From Planococcus citri (lineage: Eukaryota > Arthropoda > Insecta > Hemiptera > Pseudococcidae): a stretch of 64,000 bases of DNA. A program made the translations under genes and the position numbers. Position 1 is the stretch's first letter; every line of letters starts with the position of its first letter. Under the pieces are notes generated by a model. It was not told the origin of the DNA. It ran no database searches and saw nothing but the letters and a program-made list of their open reading frames with translations. The stretch is from positions 60,115,350 through 60,179,349 of the forward strand of contig NC_088680.1 in the NCBI RefSeq assembly GCF_950023065.1. Direction: 5' to 3'. Below are positions 18,367 through 28,093 of this stretch, piece by piece.

Positions 18367-20935
18367 GGGGAGAGCTGCCTAAGATGGCATAGTGTCTAAG
18401 ATGGCATAGTGAAGATAACTCAAAAACTACAAACTGAAAAAAAAAAGTTTTTCATGTAGACTGTTGGTAACACTGTGAACATTGAATCCCGGTATGTGAC
18501 AAATTTTTTAATGGTGAAAGTAGGAAAAAAAACGACAAACAATATTTTGGGGGTTGTGATTTTTACATTGCTGCTACTTTGGAATGAGATATTGGTTTGA
18601 AAAATATTTTGTTGGAAAAAAGTGGTTGCGAATACAAAAAGTATAAGAAAAAAGGTAAGTAATGAGCTAATAGTTATAATGATTGCATCACCTTAAGGTA
18701 AAGTACTAGTTGCGGATCCCCTACCCAGTTATACGAGTAGATCTTTGTTTTGTGTCGTTCCAAATTGTGAATAATGAAAATACAAAGTGATATCTTTTTC
18801 TGTAACATCCATACAGCACAAAAACAACAAGTTCAACAAAAAAAAGTTTCTTGGGTGCGGAAAAAATAATAATTGATAATTGTGTGAAAAATTTTGGGTA
18901 AAAATTTTGATGTGTAATTTCAAAAATTAAAAAAAAAATATAACATGACATTGTGCTATTTTTTTTTTGAAAAAGTAATTCAATGGGAAGTGAGCAGTGC
19001 CTTGTTTGAAAATTTTGATGTTTCAAGAGTGGAGAATGTGAGTGAGCAATTTGATAGGCATTTGTTCCAACACAATCAAATTCATGAATAATTCACCAAA
19101 TTTATGTCAATGCATATCAAACCCAAACTATAACTTATCATTTGATGATGTGCAATGATAATCATTCGCATTTGATTGAAATTTCGTGAATTTATTTTTG
19201 ACCTGCAAGCGGGCCTAAAATTTTTGATCCGCAATTGGGCCCTTAAATTTTCGATTTGCAAGTGGTACTCATTGTTTTTATTGAATTTTTTGCTACTCTC
19301 TATAATTCCGAATAAAATACAATAGAAGAATATAAAAATTGGTGAAGCTAAACGTAACTTTGGACAAATATAACCTTGAGTTTGAAAAATTTCAAAAAAA
19401 TTGCTATCAAAATGCATCCTCAATTTATAAGGGCCCGCTTGTGGATCGGTAATTTTTGATCCACAATTGGGACTTTTTGGGTCTTGGATTTTTCCCCTGC
19501 AACTTTTTATCCGTGAAACATTGAAATTTTTCCCAGTGATAGGTTGTTATGGAAGCTACCTTCTATCCATGTATGAGTACAATTTTACAATTGGGTGAAA
19601 AAACCGCAAACCGGGCCACTGGCCCGGTTGTGGTTATTTTAGAGGGTTGCAAAAACAGCCCCCCAGACTTCAGTTTCAAGTGAAAAAAATTTTTTTCGAA
19701 TATTTTGTGTAGAAAGGTTCCCTTTACAAGCACAGATGATAACATTTGAAAAATGTTAAAATTTACACCCTACAGAATTTTTTAAAAAAGGTGATCCAAA
19801 ACTGGTACTTTACCTTATATGCTTCTAATAGATTGCATAGCATTTTTTGCCCAAGATGGCACCCACCAATAACATTGTATTTTCATAAAAATGTTCAAAT
19901 TAGTTTTTTCTTCATTTTTTAAATATTTTTATTGGTATTTCAGCTTTTGTACTTGAATTTTGTAATAAAAGCCACTTTTAATCGATTTTTTCTTCATTTT
20001 TGAAATATTTTCATAGGTATTAAAACTTTTGCAATAAAACCACTTTCCTTCGAGTTTTTCTTCATTTTTGAATCATTCTCATTCTCATACACATATTTCA
20101 GCTTTTGTACTTGAATTTCGTTATAAAAACAGCTTTAAATCGACTTTTTCTTCTTTTTTGAAAACTGTGTCCAAGATGGTACATTTGGAACTTTTTTAAA
20201 AAATGCAAATTACAGGTAGGTACAGTAAAACCTCAATAAGTGCAACCTCGATAACTGCAAATTCGCGTTAAGTGCAACAAAAATGTAATCCCCGGTCCCT
20301 ACAGTCAATTTACCATGTAAATTCACCTTCATAAGTGCAAATAGTAACCTCGATAAGTGCAACAATTTTTTGGCAGTAGAAAGCACTTTCACCTCTATAA
20401 ATGCACGTTGCTGTATGTTTCACCTCTATAAGTGCAAAATTAGGTACCTCTATAATAAAAATTGTAGGCGAATTTAACCTCTATAAGTGCAAGTTGCTCT
20501 ACGTTTTGCCTCTATAAGTGCAAATAAACTACCTATACAATAGAAATTGTAGGTGAATCTAAGTTCTATAAGTGCAAGTTGCTGTACATTTCACCTCTAT
20601 ATGTGCAAAATTACATAGGCAATGGAAATTGCAGGAGAATTAAACCTTTGTGAATTGTTTACCTCGATAAGTGCACATTGTGGGAAAATAACCATTGCTA
20701 AGTGCAAACCTTTTTAAGTGAAAAACTCGATAAGTGCAATAATTTTTCCTGTCCCTTGAGTTTGCACTTATTGAGGTTTTACTGTACTAAAAATGAGTAA
20801 AATTTTAAAACCAGGGGGAATTTGTAGCCAAATGTTTAAAGTTTCAGATGGTGTATTCATTTTTTCGGATAATTCATTATAGCGCCCTCCAGATCGCAAA
20901 ATGTGCGAAGTATGCCATCTTAGGCGGCTCTGCCC
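18367..20935. mobile_element. 2.6-kb TA-flanked element with GCCTAAGATGGCATA termini (level 4)
   Basis: Left end GGGGAGAGCTGCCTAAGATG and right end (complement) GGGCAGAGCCGCCTAAGATG share all but two of these bases and run on through GCATA. TA stands at 18365-18366 and 20936-20937. The core word AAGATGGCA recurs inside near 18402 and 19853, with AAGATGGTA near 20168. It contains stretches on the reading direction of the right half with repeated TTTTTCTTCATTTTTGAA phrases (about 19900-20170). No transposase ORF was found, so it is a non-autonomous Tc1/mariner-like element. Confidence 0.78.
20223..20784. mobile_element. 562-bp pogo/Tigger-like MITE (level 5, innermost)
   Basis: Perfect 23-bp inverted ends beginning CAGTAAAACCTCAATAAGTG and TA duplications (20221-20222, 20785-20786). 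The CAGT... ends and TA target are typical of the pogo/Tigger group of Tc1/mariner. Inside, the end-proximal word (CCTCTATAAGTGCAA and close variants) is repeated about a dozen times in both arms, so most of the element is made of copies of its own terminal motif. No ORF. Confidence 0.85.
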
Positions 20936-21609
20936 TAGGTATTTGAAAAACTGAATCCAAAACAAATAAATTTGTGTTAAAAACGTGTTTAAAACCATTT
21001 TAAACATGTTTAAAACACGTTTAAAACACATGAGGATCCAGCTGTTTAAAACCCTGTTTTAAACAAAAAAAACGTTTTAAACAAAAAAAAACCGTTTGTT
21101 TTGTCTTTTTTTTTCAAAACTGACAGTAAGTAGTACAATCACCTAAAAATCGTCACACAGCGCTATCTAGTGCATCTACACGTTTACCATGAGAACTGAG
21201 GTAGTGGCATAATTGCCAACGTGGCGTAATTAGCTGCACTGACCTTATTACACGATAATACAAGCAAAATTTGACATTTTCTCCCTCCCCACGCCTCACC
21301 TGTACCACTACCAAAAAAATTAGTCCAGATTCGAATTCTACGACCTCGAAAACATAACAATTGACATATTACACATCGATGACGGTCAAATCCTAATTAA
21401 GTATCACCGTTTTAGGGTTGTCAGGGCCCACAACGGGGATTGAATTGGGGCCAACACTGGAAAAGGGGATCTGGGACACCTATACAAATGATTCCCACTT
21501 GAAAATTTCCAAAAAAATTATTTCTGTTTTTCAAAATTATGCACATCAAAATTGACCTTTTTTTTGAGAATTACCCAGGTATTACTATAATAAGATCTTT
21601 TAGGTATGT

Positions 21610-24600
21610 CTACCTACCATTGCAACGGGATAATTTGGAAACCATTTTTTGACTCGTTTTGCAATTAGATGATATTATGTGATTGGTTAGACCATGTTTC
21701 TGGGTATATTTCTTTCCGCAGAAGGCGCATTCAAAACGAGGGTCCTCCACATGTAAACGTTCATGCATTGTCTTAGAGCGTTGGTGTTTGAATCGCTTGT
21801 GGCATACGCGGCATTTGAATTTTTTTTCTTCACTATGCACATTTTGATGTCTAACAAGATCTGATTTCGTACAAAAGCTTGTACCACAGGTTTGGCAACG
21901 AAACGGTTTTTCCCCAGAATGTATTCGACGGTGGGGAATAAGAGAACATTTATGATTAAACCTTTTCCCGCAAATAGCGCACTCAAAACCAGCGACTTTC
22001 ATATGAGTATTTCGTTCGTGCTGCAATTTACCGCTGTTGTGCTTGAATCGTGCGTCACAAAATCTGCATTTGTATGGTCTCCTTTCACTATGTTTACGCT
22101 GATGTATTGTCCAAAGAGATTTATAGGAAAATGATTTATCACAAATACTGCAAGAGTATGGAGGCCAATCTTGCTTCAATACTACTGGTACCTACAGGAA
22201 AAAATAATTAAAAAATGAAGATTCAAAGTCATGGGTATCATATATTGTTATTAATACATATCAAGTATGAAAATGCATCAGTATATGTGACCTCGCCTGA
22301 TAAAATCGACCATTTCGACAAAAAAAAGTATCCAAAATAATGACGTTCAAAATGAATCTTAAGGATTGAAAGATCAGATTTTTGAAAAAAAAAAAAAATA
22401 TATATTTTGAAATTTTGTCGAAATGGTCGCTTTTGTCAGGCGGGGGCGGGTTCACATATATGTATAGGTACCTAGGTATTTACTTAATTGATGTGAATTG
22501 TGAAGTATATTTCATGATGGTGCTAAACTCAATACACACCATTACTTAGAGGTATATGTAGGTGTACTAACCTTTTTTGGAACACTGTCCGAGGTTTGTA
22601 TCGTGGTAGATAAGCTAGGAAGTTCTTTTTTCTTTTTCGCAGAGCTAGTAATGAGGACATCACCACCATTTTTTCGACATTTTGAGCACTCAGCCGAAGA
22701 GGCCTGCCCATTGTGCTAAAGTAATCAACATAAAAAATGTACTAAAATTTAACTGCCCTGAAGCTATGTACTTGAAATCATACCATATACTCTAACCTGG
22801 CACACATTCAGCTCATCATCATTGCAGTTTGGTTGTTGGGTTGTCACTATATTTTTCACTTGCTCAATTCGCAGTCTTTGCCTGTAATAATTCTTTAATT
22901 TTCAATACATAGGTATAAAAATAATCTGAGTAGTATATGTGTGTGCATCGCTTACAATTGGTGGTTTAATTGAGGACTGGCAGAAATACCACTGACAACC
23001 TCGTCATCGTCAGGTACGTTCGAGAACACATAATCGGCCTCTTTCTTCGGATCAGAGAAACAGTTCTGTGAATCTTTTGAGGCAGGATCTAGAAAACAAA
23101 TTCGTGAAAATTTTAAAAATGAAGTACTTACTTATAATGAAATCCTACGAGTCTCACGTCTCTCTGCTCTTTTTAGAAAAAATTAAAAACTTGTGGCTAA
23201 GGAGCGTTTACATATTATGACTAAGATGTATTACTTAGTTCAAGTAACACCTCATTATTCACTTAAACTTTACTCAGAGGCATGACGATGAGATGTATCG
23301 TGGAGAAGGGGGCAGACAAGTGACTGAAATTTTCCTAAATTTGTTCGACAGATTTTCCCACTTTTTACCCCAAAACCACCCCTCTACAGTATTTTTTATG
23401 CCAATAAGCCAGATGTACGTAGTTCGAACAAATCTTACAGATTTTGGAACAGGGAGTTCGAAACAAAAATAATGAATAATTTTAAATGTTCAAAAACGAT
23501 GCTTTTACATATACCTACTAGACAAAAAATTTGAATTGTTCCATTACAAGGTTGCGGTAGTTTACTTGAATCGAAAACTCAGAATTAGACATTTTTTGTT
23601 TTCATTTTTTTGGCTTTTGAAAGTCAAATTCAAAAATAGAATTAGAACAGAACATCTTCGATTTTTCCGGAGTGAAGCGAGAGCGAAAGCTTCAGCTATT
23701 TTACAATTTGAGAAGTGGGTACAAAAAATCATTTGCAATAATGTAATCATTTTCAACGCCAAAATTTTGTGTTTTTTGGTATTTTTAAGTGATACATTTT
23801 CTTCTTTTTTCGTCATTTTGTCCTTTTTCGCACCTGTATCAACCCTGTCGGTATTAATTTGGTTAGAAAATAGGTATCCACTAACCTCCTTCAGAATATT
23901 GTTCAGGTTCTGCATTCACATCATGACTGCCACTCGACTTTTTTTGCGTAAAGATACTTAAATTTGTGTTACGAGCATTTTCAGCATTATCATGAGCAGT
24001 TTCTACGAGCGCAACTGAAAAAAAAAACAGTTACTGGCATGAGACCAAAGTATAGTTTTCCCATTATTTTTTACATTAGTATCTACAAATAGGTATGTAA
24101 GAGAATGTATAATTTTCACTTTAAAAAATAAAAAGATTATGAAATTAGGTAGGGTACCAACCTTCATCAAAAAATTTTTCAAGTTGTTCCTCCGGATTAT
24201 GCAGACCGTCGCTCGATATTTCTAGAGGAAGCATGGACGACTTTCCGGTGATATAATCTTTAGTGACCTCTTCAATAAATTCAACGAGCGCAACTGCAAA
24301 ACAAACGAATTTATGAGCTCAAAGTTGTTTCTTCTCAGGAAGAAAAAAACCTTAGTTTCTTTTTCTTTCGAGTAGAGCATTATTTTTCAAATTTTCGAAT
24401 CAGGTAGTATAGCTATAGCTTCTATATGAAAATAATGGAAAACTACATTACGTCATCTCTCCTTACCTTAAAACTGGTTCTGTCTTAGGTAGATATTGCT
24501 TTTTGAAACTAAGACAATTACTAAATTATAATTTAGGTACCTTGTGCTGAGTATCTAGTACAACCTTCCTCAGAAAATTGTTTAAGTGGTTCCTCCGAAG

Positions 24601-26819
24601 TATGGAGGCCGTCGCTCGATATTTCTATGGTAGCCATACTCAAATCTGTATAATAATCATCTTCGGCAACCTTTTCGACGGATTCTACGAGCGCAACTGA
24701 AAAAAAGAATTAGGAACACTCGAGTATGAGGGTGATCTCAAACGGCCAGCGCCACTGCAGCCAAAAAGTCACAAACCCCCTTGGTTTTTTTTTGGGGGGG
24801 GGTTCTAAGCAGAAAATAACGAGACCTTGAAGGCCGCCACACCACATGTTGTTGCGCAGAGAGAATCGTTATAGTCCGGCATATGACAATAGGAGTATAT
24901 GGTCTGCCTTTATCCCTATACAATTCGCAACACCTCATTCAAACACGTAATTTTGGCTGCATAACCGTTTGTTTGCAAGGCAAAATGCGAGTGATCTAAT
25001 TCATGACCAAAACGGCGCTTAACTTTTGGGCCACCCACATTGCACAGTACACACGTACGACGTGTCGCGAAAGCTGAATTCTGCATTTTGCTCATTGTCT
25101 ATGTAGAATCAAATACATAAATATTCTATGATATAATTTCATAAGACAAAGTTATTTCGTCCCACCAAACTTAGGAGAACATAGTCGAATTTGTTATACA
25201 AGATTAGTAACTTCTGTAACATTTCCGGCAATTTCTGTGCTTGCAGTAGCAACTGAAATTTTAAAAAAAATTACCTTCTTCTCACCAATTTTTTTTTTGT
25301 GGGTACAAAATCGCCACCTATCTGTACTAAGTGTATAAATGAGTACCTATACTAACCATTTTCAGAGTGTTGCTCAGATAGTCGTGTATTTGTATTACAA
25401 GGGTCATCGTTCGACTTTTCTAATAATAAGCTATTAGTCAAACTGTGGTGCAGGTGAGCACTTTCAACACCATTTTCAGCAGTCTCTACAAAGGCAACTG
25501 AAACACATGAAATACAGTACGTTAGTCCACACCTGTTTCACTTCATAGATGAATGGTTCAAGACAATAGCTCTATCTCGTCTTTAATGAATTGTGCTGGA
25601 GTGCGCCCTCTCTCCCTCTCAACCTCGATCAACTACTGTATGTAAAAATATGGTTGCAATACGTAAAATTTTAAAACATTATAACAGAAAACTGGGCACG
25701 TTAGGTAGTTATGTAGGTACCCTGTAGTCTGAATGTTCTTAAATGTATAAATAGGTATTCCTCATAAATTAATTTATGAAATTTATACTTCGTTAGGATA
25801 CCAAAGTACCTACTAATAATATTTCACCTTATTTTGAAAACCATTCATTTTTTATTGTTTTTTAACGTGCTTCTTTTATGTACCTATGTAATAATAAATC
25901 CCTATACTAACCTTTTTCGTAATTTTTTTCAGGTAGTGCCTCCGTATTACTAAAGCTGTCCTCCGATTTTTCTGAAGAATAAATGGTAAGTGCTCGGTCA
26001 CCAGTATATTCTTCTACGTTTCTGTCTATTTCTGCTGGTACAACTGAAAAAAAAATGAATAATGTAATCCCAAAGTTGATTCATCTTGTGAAAAAATATC
26101 TAGTTCCAGACGAACCTGCTAATTCGCCCTAAAATTAGCAAACAAGCGAGAGAATTCAAAATTATAATCCTTCAATATTTGTACCCACCGCGAACTATTT
26201 TAACAGAAAATATACTTGGAGAATTTTCACATCACTGGAGGACTGAGTAATTGAACGAATAAACTTATCTAATCATGAAAAGTACTAGAAGAATCATAAG
26301 GTAGGTACTAACCAACGCATTTCTCATCTGGTCGCTCGATTTTTTTTTCCAATTCGGCTACAGTATTTTCGAGAAGTGAACATCGGGTTCTTAATCTGAG
26401 AATTTCAGATCGAAAACATTTTGTTCGCTGTCGACTCTGTTTAACTTTGAGTTTTCTCTTCAACGCCAATTTTTTTGCTTTAGAAGGAACGTCGCTGACA
26501 TAATTATTTGTTTCATCTACGCATTTTGCAGATCGGCGTAGCTCTTCTGTTTCGCATTCAGCTTCACTATTCTCACTATGAAAAATATGTGCAGTTGCAA
26601 ACGCATTATCGGAATAAAATATCTATTGAACAACAATTATCTAGTTTTTTAAATCAGGTTCACATACCTTTTAAGACCAAATGGTGATGGACCAGCATTA
26701 TCTCTGAACTTTCTCAAGATATGATTTGTAAACTGATTTGAGGGAGAACAGCCGATGCCATGCTCTCGTCTCGCGGATTTCTCTTTCAATGCACTGAGGT
26801 GTCTATTTAGTAAATTCAT
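21610..26819 (-). CDS. zinc-finger gene C, intact 11-exon gene (674 residues)
   Basis: Exons: 26819-26668, 26575-26313, 26043-25912, 25497-25357, 24696-24565, 24293-24162, 24014-23886, 23088-22956, 22881-22797, 22715-22572 and 22191-21610. All borders are GT..AG, every phase fits, and the sum is 2025 bases. The ATG at 26819 (MNLLNRHLSALKEKS) is the only Met before an upstream stop in that frame. Residues 83-133 form a basic stretch and leucine coiled coil. Residues 139-360 are five related acidic modules, one per exon. Residues 482-674 hold six fingers (CSICDKSF, CRFCDARF, CAICGKRF, CQTCGTSF, CRVCHKRF, CAFCGKKY; the last uses His..Cys). Expected role: nuclear sequence-specific DNA binding with self-association through the coil. 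No ZAD, BTB, SCAN or KRAB domain is seen. The coil resembles those following THAP domains, but the THAP zinc motif is missing. Confidence 0.82.
22287..22454. mobile_element. MITE in last intron of gene C
   Basis: Same family as 11216-11371, flanked by ATAT (22283-22286, 22455-22458). It starts GTGACCTCGCCTGATAAAAT and ends with an imperfect complement extended by extra Gs. It occupies the same place as the MITE in gene B. Confidence 0.8.
23886..26043 (-). other. array of five symmetric phase-1 exons encoding related acidic modules
   Basis: Exons 26043-25912, 25497-25357, 24696-24565, 24293-24162 and 24014-23886 are 132, 141, 132, 132 and 129 bases, all multiples of three. All begin after a phase-1 acceptor with TTG or TTGC and end in a G before GTTAGT or a similar donor. 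Their products align (VALVE... ending in E-rich SEEG or similar). Any subset can be skipped or joined without a frame change. They clearly arose by exon duplication. Confidence 0.8.
25206..25253 (-). pseudogene. decayed sixth module exon
   Basis: Reads from a good acceptor through VATASTEIAG-like codons similar to the start of the other module exons, then meets TAA and loses similarity; no donor is found. It is the remnant of a further member of the exon array. Confidence 0.55.
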
Positions 26820-28090
26820 ATTGATGAAACATGATACCTTCGATAGAATTACACATCGAGTCAACGGTTCTAATTCGTTTCAAATCAACGTCATCCGAAC
26901 AAGCATTTTTCACTACTGAATGAATTCCAGCGAATGCACGTGATCTTTTACACAACTTCTCGTTCAATAAATTGCTCATAGTTAACATCTGTACATCACC
27001 TGTGGAGCTCGCATCGTTCTACAAATCATAACATCACATGGCAATAGGTATATGGTGCTGTGAAGAAAGCACATGTGCCTGTAGTTACCGATATCGTCTG
27101 GCGCAACGTTGGCGGAGGAACATTTAGAAAATAGGCATCACCGCAAAACCAACAAAAGTATCAATGTACATACTTCATTGGTCTTTACTTCCTCCCTCCT
27201 GGAGATATGTCAGAGTGTTTCAAAAACCTAACTGAGCGGAATAAATTAGTACCTATAGTTGGAAAAATAAAGTGGGAATCAATTCGACCGTTTTTATTTC
27301 ATATTAATTTGCTTGAACTGGCTGAGAAGATGCTCAATGAGCACCAACCAATGTTTAATGTGTTCGAGTTAATTTTTAGCCCCTTTTAAGCAGTTTGAAA
27401 TGTTATTTGGAGAAAATTGAAAACTCATTGGAGGCTTCAGAATGGTCCGAAACAGGTGGTTTATGAATTAGTCCAAGGGAGGGGGGAGGTGAAATGAAAT
27501 AATTACTCATGCTGATTCATTTTATTTGAAAAAAAAAAAAAACGTATATTTTTTCTAAAGCTAAAAATCGCAATTAAAAGCTTATTTTTTTCAATTTTCA
27601 AAAATTCACAAAAATTCCAAAAATCAAGTGCAGCATCTAAAATTTTAATTATGTGTGCTCTTTCGGTTCAGCCTGATTTCGTTCAAATCGAAGAAAGTCA
27701 GTTCGAAAGGTTCCCTCGTCAAGAGGTAAAGAAAGTTGCAAGAACTTTGTTGCATAAAATTAGCACTTTGAGATTTTTTCAATTTTTGAAAAAAAAATCA
27801 ATTTTTCACCTCGAAGTCTTAATTTATTTGCTTTAATTTAAATCCTTCTCGAATTTCTATTTCGTTTTTTTTAATTGGTGTAGTTGATGCACTTTTTTCG
27901 CCAATTTTGAAAATTCCTCAAAGATTGAAAAAAATTACTTTCCAGTCAAGAATTTTTTTATGAGATGTGAAAGATATGACATGAAAGATACGTATGCTCT
28001 TTTATTTATACAAATTTCAGCACGATGACAACTGATGAGTTTTGTTGACCCCATTGTGCATTCTTTTTATTTTGCTACCGCAATTCATGA
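26820..28090. other. spacer between gene C and Gr1; right copy of the duplicated segment
   Basis: The region 26820-26990 is the probable 5' untranslated region or upstream exon of gene C; a minus frame here (MLTMSNLLNEKLCK) is the counterpart of the broken frame near 5993. From about 27400 the sequence is collinear with 7140-7860. No further gene is supported. Confidence 0.55.
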
Positions 28091-28093
28091 ACT

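Larger units (their letters stand above)
18016..21122. mobile_element. hAT-like element (level 3 of the nest)
   Basis: Flanked by a perfect 8-bp duplication ACAGTAAG (18008-18015 and 21123-21130), the hallmark length for hAT transposons. Ends begin CAGTGTTG on the left and, as complement, CAGTTTTG on the right. The subterminal parts are packed with GTTTAAAAC words in both orientations (18028-18120 and 20990-21100). About 540 bases are its own sequence; the rest is the level-4 insert. No ORF, so non-autonomous. Confidence 0.8.
16134..21245. mobile_element. 5.1-kb TA-flanked DNA transposon (level 2 of the nest)
   Basis: Termini AGGTAAGTGCAGCTAATTAC and AGGTCAGTGCAGCTAATTAC (complement of the right end) differ at one base over about 21 bases. 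TA duplications stand at 16132-16133 and 21246-21247. Copy 1 of the outer element reads GACATATTACACG without the insert, so the borders are exact. Its own sequence (about 2 kb after removing level 3) has no transposase. It repeats a GTGGCATAATT..CAAC word at about 16326, 16523, 16679, 16969 and 21206. It holds an internal repeat pair around 17260-17420 and 17640-17780 and a (CAA)n run near 17740. TA target and short inverted ends fit the Tc1/mariner superfamily. Confidence 0.85.
14971..21576. mobile_element. DNA transposon relic, copy 2 (outer shell of a five-level nest)
   Basis: Same family as 11105-12406, with GGGTAATTCTC at 14971 and its complement ending at 21576. Without its inserts it would be about 1.1 kb. 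The right flank (AGGTATTACTATAATAAG) is homologous to the right flank of copy 1, because both sit just 3' of duplicated zinc-finger genes. The left flank differs and shows no matching duplication, so the duplication breakpoint falls at the left end of the element. It holds the foldback insert 15299-15663 and the nested elements from 16134 on. Confidence 0.78.

Noticed and set aside
23536..23961. 141-codon plus-strand frame and 117-codon minus-strand frame
   Set aside because: Low-complexity Phe/Leu/Lys-rich frames on both strands of a gene C intron; the right end overlaps a real gene C exon on the minus strand.
24720..25110. Possible MITE with AACGGCCAGCGCC and AACGGCGCTTAAC at its ends
   Set aside because: The ends do not form a convincing inverted repeat and no target duplication was found.
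26313..26819. THAP domain at the N-terminus of gene C
   Set aside because: The coiled coil resembles those after THAP domains, but the C..C..C..H zinc motif and the AVPTIF-like end are absent in the assembled exons.
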